Assembly (NCBI GenBank): GCA_001898505.1
Contig: MKTZ01000001.1
Location: 992,001 to 1,056,000, forward strand
Origin: Sphingobacteriales bacterium 50-39
Lineage (GTDB): Bacteria > Bacteroidota > Bacteroidia > Chitinophagales > Chitinophagaceae
Direction: 5' to 3'
DNA length: 64,000 nt
A program made the position numbers and the translations under genes. Of the stretch, positions 8,983-17,603 are shown in pieces. Position 1 is the first letter of the stretch; the number at the start of each line of letters is the position of its first letter. The notes under the pieces were generated by a model that saw only the letters and a list, made by a program, of their open reading frames with translations, made no database searches and was not told where the DNA came from.

Positions 8983-8991
8983 GTTATCCAT

Positions 8992-11697
8992 ATGAAAGAG
9001 CGGGACCGTATTTGGAAACTCGTTGCCAAAAAACTAGCTGGTGAAGCCACCGAAAGAGACCTGCGGGAGCTTCGGCAATTAATTAAGGACCAGCCAGAAA
9101 GCTCGTATTCCATTCAATTACTGATCGATATGTGGGAATCGTCCTCTCGCGGGGACACCGGGGAGGTGGAGGGGGCATTTGACAAGCATCTTCAGCGGCT
9201 GGCGGCACATCAGCGTTCTTTGGGGAAGGCCAGCCGGTACAAGCCTCCCAGGGATGGCAGAAAATGGTCCTTATCCTCAGGGATCAGCATGGTGGAGAAC
9301 TATGGCAAGACCATCCGCCGTAATTTTCTTCGAAGCAAGACATTTTCCTTTATCAATATAACGGGACTGGCTGTGGGTATGGCCAGCGCGTTGCTGATCC
9401 TGCTGTGGATCCGTCATGAAATGAGCTATGATCTTTTTCATGAGAAGAAAGATCGTATCTATATGACATGGAACAGGGCGATCATTAACGGGAAAATAGC
9501 CTCCTGGCCTATTACTCCTATCCCGATGGGGCCGGCACTGAAGAAGGACTATCCGCAGGTGGAAGAAGCCGTGCGTACCAACTGGGTAGGCGCTTTTGTA
9601 CTTTCCAATGGGGACAAGCATTTGGAGACGCAGGGGTTGATTACGGACCCGAACTTTTTTAACGTGTTCAGCTTTCCTTTAGTGGAAGGGGATGCCCGGA
9701 CGGCGTTGCTCGAGCCGCATAGTATCGTACTAACGGAGACGATGGCCCGAAAACTTTTTGGCGGGACGAATGTGCTGGGCAGGACCATGCGGGTGGACAG
9801 CACTGCCGACTTCACAGTGACAGGGGTGGCCAGGGACCTGCCCAAAAATACGCAGTTCCGGTGGGAATACCTCGTGCCCTGGAGCTATATGAAGGATGTG
9901 CATTGGGATAATAGCGATTGGGCGAACAATTCTATCATGACGTATGTGCTGCTACGGCCGGGAGTCGGCGAGCAACAGGCAGACAGGCTTTTTAAGCACG
10001 TGATCACCGCGCATGCACCGGATGTGAAGAACGACATCTTTCTTCACCCCCTTCGGAAATGGCGTTTGTATTCCGGATTTGAGAATGGGCGGAATACGGG
10101 GGGTGAGATCGAGGTTATCCGAATGTTCGGCATCATTGCGGGTTTTATTTTGCTGATAGCCTGTATCAATTATATGAACCTCAGTACGGCACGCAGCGAG
10201 AAAAGAGCCAGGGAGGTCAGTATCCGTAAAGTGGTGGGCGCGGGGAAGGGGTCGCTTGTTGCACGGTTTATAGGCGAGAGCGTGATGATGGCGATAGTGG
10301 CGGCGGGGATCGCGCTGCTGATCGTATATCCTGCCCTGCCTTATTTCAACAGACTGGTGGAGCAACATCTCACCATTCCATATGGAGATAAGAATTTCTG
10401 GCTGGACCTTGCGGGATTTGTTTTATTGACGGGGTTGCTGGCGGGGAGCTATCCTGCCTTTTATCTGTCGGGATTCAAGCCTATCCAGGTACTGAAGGGT
10501 AACCGAGTGGAGCGAAGGTTACGAACGAGGAGGAGCGAGGGCTCGGAGCTCCGACGAAGTTCTCTAAGTGTGAGCGCCCTGGTGACACCCAGGAAGGTGC
10601 TGGTGGTGGTACAGTTCACCACGGCGATAGCTTTTATCATCTGTACACTGGTGGTTTATCAGCAATTGCAATATGTGCAGAACAGGGATGCGGGGTTTGA
10701 TAAGAAGGATCTTTCCTTTGTATATATCAAGGGAGATATAGCCAGGAATTATCCTATGATCCGAAACGAGCTGTTGTCGCAGGGACTGATCAGCTCTATT
10801 ACGCGTACCAATTCGCCGGTGACGGATATATGGTATAGAGATGACTCGTATGAATGGAAAGGGAAGAATCCAAAGGTAAGAAACATTTTTGCGCGATATG
10901 TTACTGATAAAGATTTTGCAAAAACGATAGGGTTGAAGATGCTGGAAGGGCGGGACATCGATGTACAGAGCTATCCCACGGATACCGGCGCCCTGGTGCT
11001 GAATGAGGCTGCGGTCCGGCAGATGGGGCTCGTCCATCCTGTGGGACAGACCGTAAAGAACAATGAAGGCAGCTGGCATATCGTGGGAGTGGTTCGGGAT
11101 TTTGTGCCGGGGTCTCCTTCCAGCGTCGTGCCGCCCGTGGTGATCGAGGGGCCGAGGAACTGGCTGGGCACGATGACGTTCCGACTGAAAAATGACCGGG
11201 CCGAGGACCTGGAGAAGATCAGCTCTATCTTTAAGAAATACAATCCCAACTATCCGTTCCAATATAATACCGTCAGCAAATCTTATGCATTGGGGTTTGA
11301 AGGGGAGCAGCATTTGGGAGTGATGGCGGCCTTTTTTGCGGGGCTGAGCATTTTCATTTCCTGCCTGGGATTATTTGCCCTGGCGGCGTATATGGCGGAG
11401 AACAGGGTAAAGGAGATAGGGATAAGGAAGGTGCTGGGGGCGTCTGTACCTACACTAACGACCCTTTTGACGAGGGAGTTTATGACGCTGGTGTCCATTT
11501 CTTTCGTGATAGCGTCGCCTCTGGCGGGCTGGGCTATGCATAGTTGGTTACAGGGGTATGATTATCATACTTCTATCAGTCCCTTGATATTTGTCGTCAC
11601 CGGGGGGGTATCTTTTGTGATTGCCATGGGGACCGTCAGCTACCAGTCGCTGCAGGCGGCCCTCGCCAGCCCCGCGAAGAGCCTTAGAGTGGAGTAG
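8992..11697 (+). CDS. FtsX/MacB-like permease with FecR-like N-terminal extension
   Basis: 901 aa. Residues 1-100 are cytosolic and resemble the N-terminus of FecR-type anti-sigma factors (WKLVAKKLAGEATERD, then a stretch ending in DMWESS). The first membrane helix is about 118-140 (FINITGLAVGMASALL), followed by a MacB-type periplasmic domain and then the FtsX core repeated twice, each with the VSIRKVVGAG or IGIRKVLGAS motif. Bacteroidota carry many such permeases, which are thought to work in MacB-like mechanotransmission or export, with the ATPase encoded elsewhere. The linker before RKVLVVVQF is about 30 aa versus 12-17 in the other three FtsX proteins here. It converges on the glycosidase gene at 11747. 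Confidence 0.85.
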   Translation: MKERDRIWKLVAKKLAGEATERDLRELRQLIKDQPESSYSIQLLIDMWESSSRGDTGEVEGAFDKHLQRLAAHQRSLGKASRYKPPRDGRKWSLSSGISMVENYGKTIRRNFLRSKTFSFINITGLAVGMASALLILLWIRHEMSYDLFHEKKDRIYMTWNRAIINGKIASWPITPIPMGPALKKDYPQVEEAVRTNWVGAFVLSNGDKHLETQGLITDPNFFNVFSFPLVEGDARTALLEPHSIVLTETMARKLFGGTNVLGRTMRVDSTADFTVTGVARDLPKNTQFRWEYLVPWSYMKDVHWDNSDWANNSIMTYVLLRPGVGEQQADRLFKHVITAHAPDVKNDIFLHPLRKWRLYSGFENGRNTGGEIEVIRMFGIIAGFILLIACINYMNLSTARSEKRAREVSIRKVVGAGKGSLVARFIGESVMMAIVAAGIALLIVYPALPYFNRLVEQHLTIPYGDKNFWLDLAGFVLLTGLLAGSYPAFYLSGFKPIQVLKGNRVERRLRTRRSEGSELRRSSLSVSALVTPRKVLVVVQFTTAIAFIICTLVVYQQLQYVQNRDAGFDKKDLSFVYIKGDIARNYPMIRNELLSQGLISSITRTNSPVTDIWYRDDSYEWKGKNPKVRNIFARYVTDKDFAKTIGLKMLEGRDIDVQSYPTDTGALVLNEAAVRQMGLVHPVGQTVKNNEGSWHIVGVVRDFVPGSPSSVVPPVVIEGPRNWLGTMTFRLKNDRAEDLEKISSIFKKYNPNYPFQYNTVSKSYALGFEGEQHLGVMAAFFAGLSIFISCLGLFALAAYMAENRVKEIGIRKVLGASVPTLTTLLTREFMTLVSISFVIASPLAGWAMHSWLQGYDYHTSISPLIFVVTGGVSFVIAMGTVSYQSLQAALASPAKSLRVE
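10543..10554. repeat. 12-bp perfect palindrome inside an in-frame coding insertion
   Basis: TCGGAGCTCCGA sits in the extra 50-bp or so segment of the FtsX gene that encodes the arginine/serine-rich linker RRLRTRRSEGSELRR. The surrounding DNA is rich in AGCGA and GGAGC units unlike flanking coding sequence. Possibly a small palindromic element inserted in frame. Confidence 0.4.
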
Positions 11698-11746
11698 TAT
11701 CGTTCGGACATTGGTCCAATCATCCAGCCTATAAAACCCGTACGGA

Positions 11747-13672
11747 TCAACGACCTTGATAATGCTCGGCAAAATCAATCGCGGCTTCCAGGTTAATGCC
11801 GCTTTCCCATGGCCGGCACCGCGTGCCCATAGGCTGATTTTTTTCATAATATTCCACCCATGCACCGGTGTCATCGGACGCCTGCATCATCAGCCGGTAG
11901 ATCTCCATTTTTAGTGGATGGTCAATGCGGGTAAGTGAATATAGGAAAAGACCATAATCATATCCCACTATCCGTTCCTTTATTACAGGGCTCGAAGGAA
12001 AATTGCCTGTAGTCTGGTACACATCAGCAAGGTCTTTTACAAAAACAGCTATTTGTTGCTTCGATAAATTTTTTGCTCCGATATAAAAAGGCACAAGACT
12101 TACAGATGGTATATAGAATTTTTCAGGCCTCACCGCCGGCAGATCTTTAGTAGCAAAACAATTTGGGCATAAATATCTATTGTTGGAAGTTCGCTGCGTC
12201 CAGCCGAAAAACTCACAACCCGGTCCGCCCAGCGCTTCACAAACGCCATGACGAAAGGCTGGATATACTTCCCCCACCATTCTTTGGGGATTATTAGTCA
12301 GCAATTTCCCATTTTCCAGGAAATTCTGTGTATAATGGTCCTGCGTTTGTTGTAAGATCTTAGTGCTGGCTGCAATGGCTTCATTTGACCAAAGGTGATG
12401 CTGGCTTATCCAATCCAATAACAAGCGACCGCCTGTAATAAACAACAAAGTGGCTTCCGCTGAACCATCCATTAAGGTGGTCCTGGGCAATATACCTCCG
12501 GCAACGTAGGTTTCATCGCCATTGAAGGGAAGCATGTCCTTTATCAGATTTTTTGTCTGGCATCGCCAGGCCCATTCGAGCATAGGCATTATTTTTCCCA
12601 GAAAGACAGCATCTTTTGTTTTGGAATAATAGTCGAATGCCTGAATGATGAGATATCCTGTTATTTCCACACCATCGTTCTCGTGTATGTGGAAAGCGTC
12701 CATTCCTATACCCTGCGCATTGTGCAGCTCACCTTTTCGCTGCCATATCCCGAAATAAAAGTCAAGGATGTCTTTTGCCTCTTTATAATAGCCCAGCTTC
12801 AATAAGCACCTCGATACCCCATATTGGTCCCGGATATATCCAAGGTGATAATTGTGCCCCGCCAGCACTCCCCCTTCGATGCTTTGTTGTGCTTTAATGA
12901 TAATGGCAACATCGTCGATCTCCTGCAAAAGTTTTTCCCGTAAAGGGAAATTTGATGGGATCTTTCTACTGAAGTCGATACGGCCACCGGTAAAGTTGCG
13001 CCAGTACTTCCGGGAGTCTTCCAGTAACGAAACCGCCCATTGCTGCACAACGGCTTTACTGTTGGCAATACATTCCGGGTAAGAAGGACCGCCGCAAATC
13101 GCAAATACCGTTTCACCGGGTGTACAATCCAGTGAGGTTTCGTTCAACGTGCCTTTCCCTTTTACAAGAAGCTGATGATAGCTTTCCTGTGTCATGGGAT
13201 AAGACCCATACACAAAGGTTCCGGCAGGAGTTTTTAGTAATAATGAGCTATTGACCGAATCGGCAGCATAGGTATTGTTGTTAGCAAGTACCTGTCCAGA
13301 GGGCGTCCGGTGGATATGAAAACTTATCGGTTCACTACATCGTATAACCCGGATAAAACAGGGCAGGCTGTCTGCGACGAAATCGATAAGTTCAGCGATG
13401 TTTTTTCCATTGTGGTATAACCGGTGTGTCCAGATCGCAGTTCCTTTTTCGCGTTGGGAGGTTACCTCAATGGTTTTGTCAAGTTGCATTTCCAATACAG
13501 ACGGAGCGCTATAAGGAGGGCCAAAAACCTGTATAATATTTGCCTTGTCCTCATAAACTGCCAGCCTCCCGTTCCCAATACAGGCAATGCTTTTGGGTTG
13601 AGCGCTCAAATCAATCGTTTGTATAAAACACGACATCGCCAACAGGATGCAAATTCGGGATAACTGCTTCAT
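11747..13672 (-). CDS. Exported six-hairpin (alpha/alpha-barrel) glycosidase, GH15-like
   Basis: 641 aa from the ATG at 13672 (a TTG two codons earlier is the longer alternative). It has a signal peptide ending near LSAQ. The N-terminal half is a beta-sandwich-like region, and the C-terminal half has the (alpha/alpha)6 pattern of GH15/GH63/GH65-clan enzymes. Supporting segments are YIRDQYG (about 279-285), LLKLGYYKEAKDIL, DAFHIHENDGVEITG and LPFNGDETYVAGG (about 381-393), with conserved acids suited to acid/base catalysis. A CPNC pair is visible further on. The exact family and substrate are not determined. By eye the gene is less GC-rich than its neighbours and uses fewer CTG/GGG codons, which may point to transfer. 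It stands alone, converging on the FtsX gene. Confidence 0.65.
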   Translation of the reverse strand: MKQLSRICILLAMSCFIQTIDLSAQPKSIACIGNGRLAVYEDKANIIQVFGPPYSAPSVLEMQLDKTIEVTSQREKGTAIWTHRLYHNGKNIAELIDFVADSLPCFIRVIRCSEPISFHIHRTPSGQVLANNNTYAADSVNSSLLLKTPAGTFVYGSYPMTQESYHQLLVKGKGTLNETSLDCTPGETVFAICGGPSYPECIANSKAVVQQWAVSLLEDSRKYWRNFTGGRIDFSRKIPSNFPLREKLLQEIDDVAIIIKAQQSIEGGVLAGHNYHLGYIRDQYGVSRCLLKLGYYKEAKDILDFYFGIWQRKGELHNAQGIGMDAFHIHENDGVEITGYLIIQAFDYYSKTKDAVFLGKIMPMLEWAWRCQTKNLIKDMLPFNGDETYVAGGILPRTTLMDGSAEATLLFITGGRLLLDWISQHHLWSNEAIAASTKILQQTQDHYTQNFLENGKLLTNNPQRMVGEVYPAFRHGVCEALGGPGCEFFGWTQRTSNNRYLCPNCFATKDLPAVRPEKFYIPSVSLVPFYIGAKNLSKQQIAVFVKDLADVYQTTGNFPSSPVIKERIVGYDYGLFLYSLTRIDHPLKMEIYRLMMQASDDTGAWVEYYEKNQPMGTRCRPWESGINLEAAIDFAEHYQGR

Positions 13673-13814
13673 CCTCAATTATACCGATTTTATTTATTTC
13701 TGCCGTCCTGCTCTGGTATGCCCGGGCCGATCACTCCTTCAGTAAACGGATGCTCTCAAGGCCAAGAGATATATCTATCTGATATAATTTATCGGCGAGC
13801 GGCATAGCGGTATT

Positions 13815-14027
13815 TTAATTTTTCTTGGTGGAGACGAAGAGGTCCTTCATATCCACGTCGAGAAAATTGGCGATCTTGTAAAAGGTTTCCAGGCTTGGCT
13901 GCATCAGGTTATTACACCACTGGGAAACTGTGGATTCGGTCTTTCCCAATGCCTTGGCCAATTCCTTATTCTTGACGTTCTTTTCGAGCAGGACGAATTT
14001 AAGTCTATTTAAAACTAATTTGGGCAT
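13815..14027 (-). CDS. Small XRE/Cro-type helix-turn-helix regulator
   Basis: 70 aa from ATG 14027, giving MPKLVLNRLK. The GTG at 14051 would add eight residues but would place the start within the palindromic site upstream. Almost the whole protein is one HTH_3 domain: NKELAKALGKT (20-30), ESTVSQWCNN (31-40), then MQPSLETFYKIANFLDV. Such one-domain regulators usually repress their own gene and one neighbour. The palindrome at 14028-14047 touches its start codon and fits autoregulation. The nearest other gene is the acidic protein at 14183, divergent, which may share control. Confidence 0.88.
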   Translation of the reverse strand: MPKLVLNRLKFVLLEKNVKNKELAKALGKTESTVSQWCNNLMQPSLETFYKIANFLDVDMKDLFVSTKKN

Positions 14028-14063
14028 AATCGAAAAAAGTTTCGATTTCACGAAAATACGAAA
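14028..14063. promoter_or_regulatory. Probable operator of the XRE regulator
   Basis: AATCGAAA (14028-14035), 4-nt spacer, TTTCGATT (14040-14047) forms a perfect inverted repeat directly upstream of the regulator's ATG. Two further CGAAA half-sites follow at 14051 and 14059. Four half-sites in 36 bp between divergent genes are what a dimeric XRE repressor would bind. The assignment is from position and symmetry only. Confidence 0.5.
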
Positions 14064-14182
14064 CTTGGATCAGCCAGAGCGGGCATTTTTTTTGCTTTTA
14101 TCAGGTTTTACCTGGTCATCGGGTTAAATAATCTTAATAGCCGATGCGTCTGAATAAATCTTAACTTACAAAAAAACATTTT

Positions 14183-14632
14183 ATGGCAAAGGATAACACC
14201 GGAGAGATCAACCTGCCGGAAGTAAAGGATATTCCCGGTCAGGAACATGTAAGGGCTCCCCGCCTGGGTGAGTTGGCTGACAATACTCCGTCCTCTGCGG
14301 ATGAGGAAGGGGATGATGTACTGGAGCCAAAAGACGACGATTTCGCATCCGGCAATGATGCGGATGTGACTTCCGAGGAAAGGGCCGTGCTGGAAAACAT
14401 AGATTATCGTAAGGCGGAGAGTGAGGATCAGCCGTTGATAGAGGGGCGACTGGATGATATGGATGGAGATGGTGATCCGCTAAACGAGGATGACGATGAC
14501 CTCACGGGTGATGACCTGGATGTACCCGGATCGGAGGAGGATGACCTCGACGAGGAGATAGGGGAGGAGGACGAGGAGAATAATGATTACAGTCTTGACG
14601 ACAACAACGATGACGAGAACTTCGAAGAGTGA
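14183..14632 (+). CDS. Highly acidic low-complexity protein of unknown function
   Basis: 149 aa with 59 Asp/Glu (about 40 percent), few basic residues, and Asp/Glu/Asn-rich runs that dominate the last 60 residues. There is no signal peptide, no membrane helix and no recognised domain. The more ordered-looking part is the start (GEINLPEVKDIPGQEHVRAP) and the segment SEERAVLENIDYRKAE near residue 65-80. It is probably intrinsically disordered, and it could bind cations or basic proteins. It is followed 11 bp later by the convergent MscS gene without a visible terminator. The ORF is supported by a good ATG start and uninterrupted frame. I do not recognise a function. Confidence 0.7.
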   Translation: MAKDNTGEINLPEVKDIPGQEHVRAPRLGELADNTPSSADEEGDDVLEPKDDDFASGNDADVTSEERAVLENIDYRKAESEDQPLIEGRLDDMDGDGDPLNEDDDDLTGDDLDVPGSEEDDLDEEIGEEDEENNDYSLDDNNDDENFEE

Positions 14633-14643
14633 CGGGGATGGTC

Positions 14644-15729
14644 CTATGTGGCGGAGGCGGCGGGGTATTGGCCCGGTGATATCCTGACCAGCGGGAGGCT
14701 GTCGGGGTAATTGGCCTGTACAAATTTTATCAATCCTTCCCGTACATCGCAACGAAGGTCGAATGCGTTGCCGGAGCTGCTGGCGCTCATCAGTGCGCGG
14801 ACCTCGATGGTCTTTTCGGAGGCATTGGTGATCTGCATGACGCTGACGCGTTTGTCCCACAGGGGATTGTTCTCCAACAGGCGTGTGAACTCTTTTCGCA
14901 AAGGTTCCAATGGGATGGTATAATCCAGATAAAGAAAGACTGTACCCAGTATATCCGCCGTATTGCGTGTCCAGTTCTGAAAAGGTTTTTCGATAAAATA
15001 ATTGATGGGTAGGATCAGCCGTCGCTGGTCCCATATATTCAAAACGACATAGGTGAGGGTGATCTCTTCCACCCGGCCCCATTCTCCTTCTACGACCAGC
15101 ACATCGTCGATGCGTAGGGGTTGGGTAAAGGCTATCTGGAAGCCTGCCAGCAGGTTGCTCAGGGACTTCTGTGCGGCAAAGCCGATGATGATGCCGCCTA
15201 CCCCTACACCGGCCAGCAAACTGGCTCCCAATTTGCGGAGATTGTTGAAGCTGAGCAGGATGATACAGGCGGCAAGGATGATGATCAGCCCGATGGCCAG
15301 CTGGCGGATGAATTGCAGCTGGGTGCGGATCTTACGTTCCCTCAGATTGTCCGCCTTGTTGATATCGAATGTATGGAAGGCATAGTCCTCGAAGACCTTG
15401 ACGACGCCGATAAGCACATAGGAGAAGGAGACGGTCAGCAGGATACCCACCGCCCGATCGACCCCGGGGTAGACACGGGGGCTCATCTTCATCAGCGGCA
15501 GCAGGAAATTGAGGGCCAGCAGGGGCAGGAGATAACTGAAGGGCTTACCCAGGCGGATGAGGATACTATGGGATATCGAAAAATGGGGTTTATTGGCGGA
15601 GGGCTTTTTGCGTAGCAGGAGGGATAGCAAGAATTTCACTATTAACCCGATGGCGATGGCTACTCCTATCAATATCAGGTCCCATACGATGGCCGGAAAA
15701 TGATCGAACTTACTAAGGAATTCATCCAT
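14644..15729 (-). CDS. Mechanosensitive channel of the MscS family
   Basis: 361 aa from ATG 15729 (MDEFLSKFDHF). A longer in-frame reading starts at 15831 but would run through the start of the divergent ligD. Membrane helices are seen at about 15-38 (LILIGVAIAIGLIVKFLLS) and 50-70, then two more around residues 90-150. The pore-helix region LLAGVGVGGIIIGFAAQ and the beta-domain entry DVLVVEGEWGRVEEI are characteristic of MscS. These channels open under membrane tension to release solutes after hypo-osmotic shock. Only 16 bp separate its start codon from that of ligD, so the two promoters must overlap coding sequence. Confidence 0.93.
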   Translation of the reverse strand: MDEFLSKFDHFPAIVWDLILIGVAIAIGLIVKFLLSLLLRKKPSANKPHFSISHSILIRLGKPFSYLLPLLALNFLLPLMKMSPRVYPGVDRAVGILLTVSFSYVLIGVVKVFEDYAFHTFDINKADNLRERKIRTQLQFIRQLAIGLIIILAACIILLSFNNLRKLGASLLAGVGVGGIIIGFAAQKSLSNLLAGFQIAFTQPLRIDDVLVVEGEWGRVEEITLTYVVLNIWDQRRLILPINYFIEKPFQNWTRNTADILGTVFLYLDYTIPLEPLRKEFTRLLENNPLWDKRVSVMQITNASEKTIEVRALMSASSSGNAFDLRCDVREGLIKFVQANYPDSLPLVRISPGQYPAASAT

Positions 15730-15745
15730 TTTGAGGTAATTGGGT

Positions 15746-17599
15746 ATGTCTAAGATAACAAATATAAAGCCAATGCTGGCCACGCTGGTGGATGAGCCGT
15801 TCGATGATCCGAACTGGATATACGAGATCAAATGGGACGGTTACCGGGTCGTCAGTTATCTGAACAAGGGCAAGGTGGAGATGCGCAGCCGGAATAATCT
15901 TCCTTTTAACGAAAAATTCAAGGTGATAGAGGCTGCGTTGGTACAATGGAATATCAAGGCGGTGATAGACGGGGAGATCGTTGCCCTGGACGAAGAAGGA
16001 CGCGCCAGCTTTCAGCAACTGCAAAATGTGTTAAAGCACAGGGAAGATGCGCATCTGGTGTATTATGTCTTTGACATTCTTCGGTACGACGGGAGGGACC
16101 TTACCCAACTGCCCCTGCTGGAAAGAAAGCAGATATTAAAAAGTATTTTTCCGGCTAATGATGACCGGTTGCGGTACAGCGATCATATCGTGGGAAAGGG
16201 TAAGGCTTTTCTCGCGTCTGCGGTGAAGCATGGGCTGGAAGGGATCATGGCTAAGCGGGCGGACAGTATCTACGAAGCAGGGGTACGCAGCGGCAGCTGG
16301 CTAAAGATGAAGAACAACCAGCGGATGGAGGCGATCATTGGGGGCTTCACCCTTCCCCGGAGGAGCCGGAAGTTCTTTGGCGCGATTGTTTTGGGGAAGT
16401 ATGTGGGGAAGAAGTTGGTTTATATCGGTCACAGCGGCTCCGGATTCGACGACAACGATCTGCGGGAGCTGTCGCGACGGTTCAAGTCTTTGATAACGGA
16501 CAAATGTCCATTTGAAACAGTACCGCATACGAACGAACCTGCTACCTGGCTGCGACCCGAGCTGGTATGTGAAATAAAGTTCTCGGAATGGACAAAAGAT
16601 AAGATACTTCGTCACCCCATATTTATGGGGATGCGGGATGATAAAAAAGCCTCCAACGAAAAAAATGAAAAGATGGTAAAAGTAGACGAGAAAACGATGA
16701 AGGTAGGGCGACAGGAATTGACGCTCACTCATCTGAATAAGGTATACTTCCCAAAGGAAAAATATACCAAGGGCGATGTGATCAACTATTATCACGACAT
16801 TGCGCCCTTTATCCTTCCTTATATGCTGGACAGACCGCAGTCGCTGAACCGTCATCCGAATGGTATCACAGGGGCTAATTTCTACCAGAAGAATGTGGCG
16901 GGCAAGGTAGCAGACTGGGTGGAGACCTATCGATTCAACAGCGAGTCGCAGGGCGCCATCGACTTTATGGTCTGTAATGGGGAGGCGTCCCTTCTTTATA
17001 TGGCGTCGCTGGGGTGCATCGAAATGAATCCCTGGCATAGCCGTACGGCATCTCCTGACAATCCCGACTGGTGTGTCATCGACCTGGACCCTGATGGGAA
17101 CCCATATGACCAGGTGATCACTGTGGCGCTGGTGATCAAGGGGATACTGGATGAGCTAAAGGTCACCGCCTGCTGCAAAACTTCCGGTGCAACGGGTATG
17201 CATATCTATATTCCTTTAAAGGCAAAGTATGGCTATGACCAGTCCCGTATGCTGGCCCGCCTGATCGTGGAGATGGCGCATGAGGATGCGCGTATCGCAA
17301 CCTACACCAGCCTCGAGCGTACGCCTGCCAAGCGGAAAAAAAAGATATACCTGGACTTCCTGCAAAACAGGGCGATCCAAACCCTGGCGGCGCCGTATTC
17401 TGTCCGTCCGCGGCCTGGCGCCACCGTCTCCACGCCGCTGCATTGGGAGGAGCTGAAGAAGGGGCTGAAACCGGAGGATTTTACTATTAAAAATATATTC
17501 GACAGGCTTAAAGATGTGGGAGATATTTTTAAGCCTGTGCTGGGTAAGGGGATCGACCTGGAGAAGACCGTGGGGCGGATCGAGAAAATGCACGCATGA
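15746..17599 (+). CDS. ligD: NHEJ DNA ligase-polymerase LigD (no phosphoesterase domain)
   Basis: 617 aa from ATG 15746 (TTG 15740 is two codons upstream). The ligase domain occupies residues 1 to about 300, with the AMP-accepting KWDG at 29-32, the EGIMAKR motif later, and an OB-fold ending in ELVCEIKFSEW. The polymerase/primase domain starts near 310 (LTLTHLNKVYFPKE), with the metal-binding CVIDLDPDG and SGATGMHIYIPL motifs. Domain order is ligase then polymerase. The 3'-phosphoesterase domain found in Pseudomonas and Mycobacterium LigD is absent. With Ku (20148-20933) it should repair double-strand breaks by end joining. It converges on the AI-2E gene with 4 bp between stop codons. Confidence 0.93.
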   Translation: MSKITNIKPMLATLVDEPFDDPNWIYEIKWDGYRVVSYLNKGKVEMRSRNNLPFNEKFKVIEAALVQWNIKAVIDGEIVALDEEGRASFQQLQNVLKHREDAHLVYYVFDILRYDGRDLTQLPLLERKQILKSIFPANDDRLRYSDHIVGKGKAFLASAVKHGLEGIMAKRADSIYEAGVRSGSWLKMKNNQRMEAIIGGFTLPRRSRKFFGAIVLGKYVGKKLVYIGHSGSGFDDNDLRELSRRFKSLITDKCPFETVPHTNEPATWLRPELVCEIKFSEWTKDKILRHPIFMGMRDDKKASNEKNEKMVKVDEKTMKVGRQELTLTHLNKVYFPKEKYTKGDVINYYHDIAPFILPYMLDRPQSLNRHPNGITGANFYQKNVAGKVADWVETYRFNSESQGAIDFMVCNGEASLLYMASLGCIEMNPWHSRTASPDNPDWCVIDLDPDGNPYDQVITVALVIKGILDELKVTACCKTSGATGMHIYIPLKAKYGYDQSRMLARLIVEMAHEDARIATYTSLERTPAKRKKKIYLDFLQNRAIQTLAAPYSVRPRPGATVSTPLHWEELKKGLKPEDFTIKNIFDRLKDVGDIFKPVLGKGIDLEKTVGRIEKMHA

Positions 17600-17603
17600 C
17601 GGC

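Larger units (their letters stand above)
8549..8991. other. 443-bp AT-rich intergenic stretch with several hairpins
   Basis: No credible ORF. It contains a GGCCATG/CATGGCC inverted pair at 8561-8567 and 8606-8612, two hairpins that look like minus-strand terminators (8621-8647 and 8805-8831), and a hairpin just ahead of the next gene (8964-8982). The presence of minus-strand terminators with no minus-strand gene suggests one or two small antisense or intergenic transcripts, but no known RNA family was recognised. Confidence 0.5.

Noticed and set aside
8832-8991. tRNA or known small RNA (6S-like) in the intergenic region
   Set aside because: No cloverleaf, no T-loop GTTCGA and no recognisable 6S bulge; only isolated hairpins.
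14031-14063. Short repeated CGAAA units considered as a CRISPR-like array
   Set aside because: Only four 5-nt units with irregular spacing; no repeats of CRISPR length and no cas genes.
15730-15831. N-terminal extension of the MscS protein from 15831
   Set aside because: It would overlap the ligD start by nearly 90 bp, and the extra residues are Ser/Gly-rich without a family match; the ATG at 15729 fits the family start.
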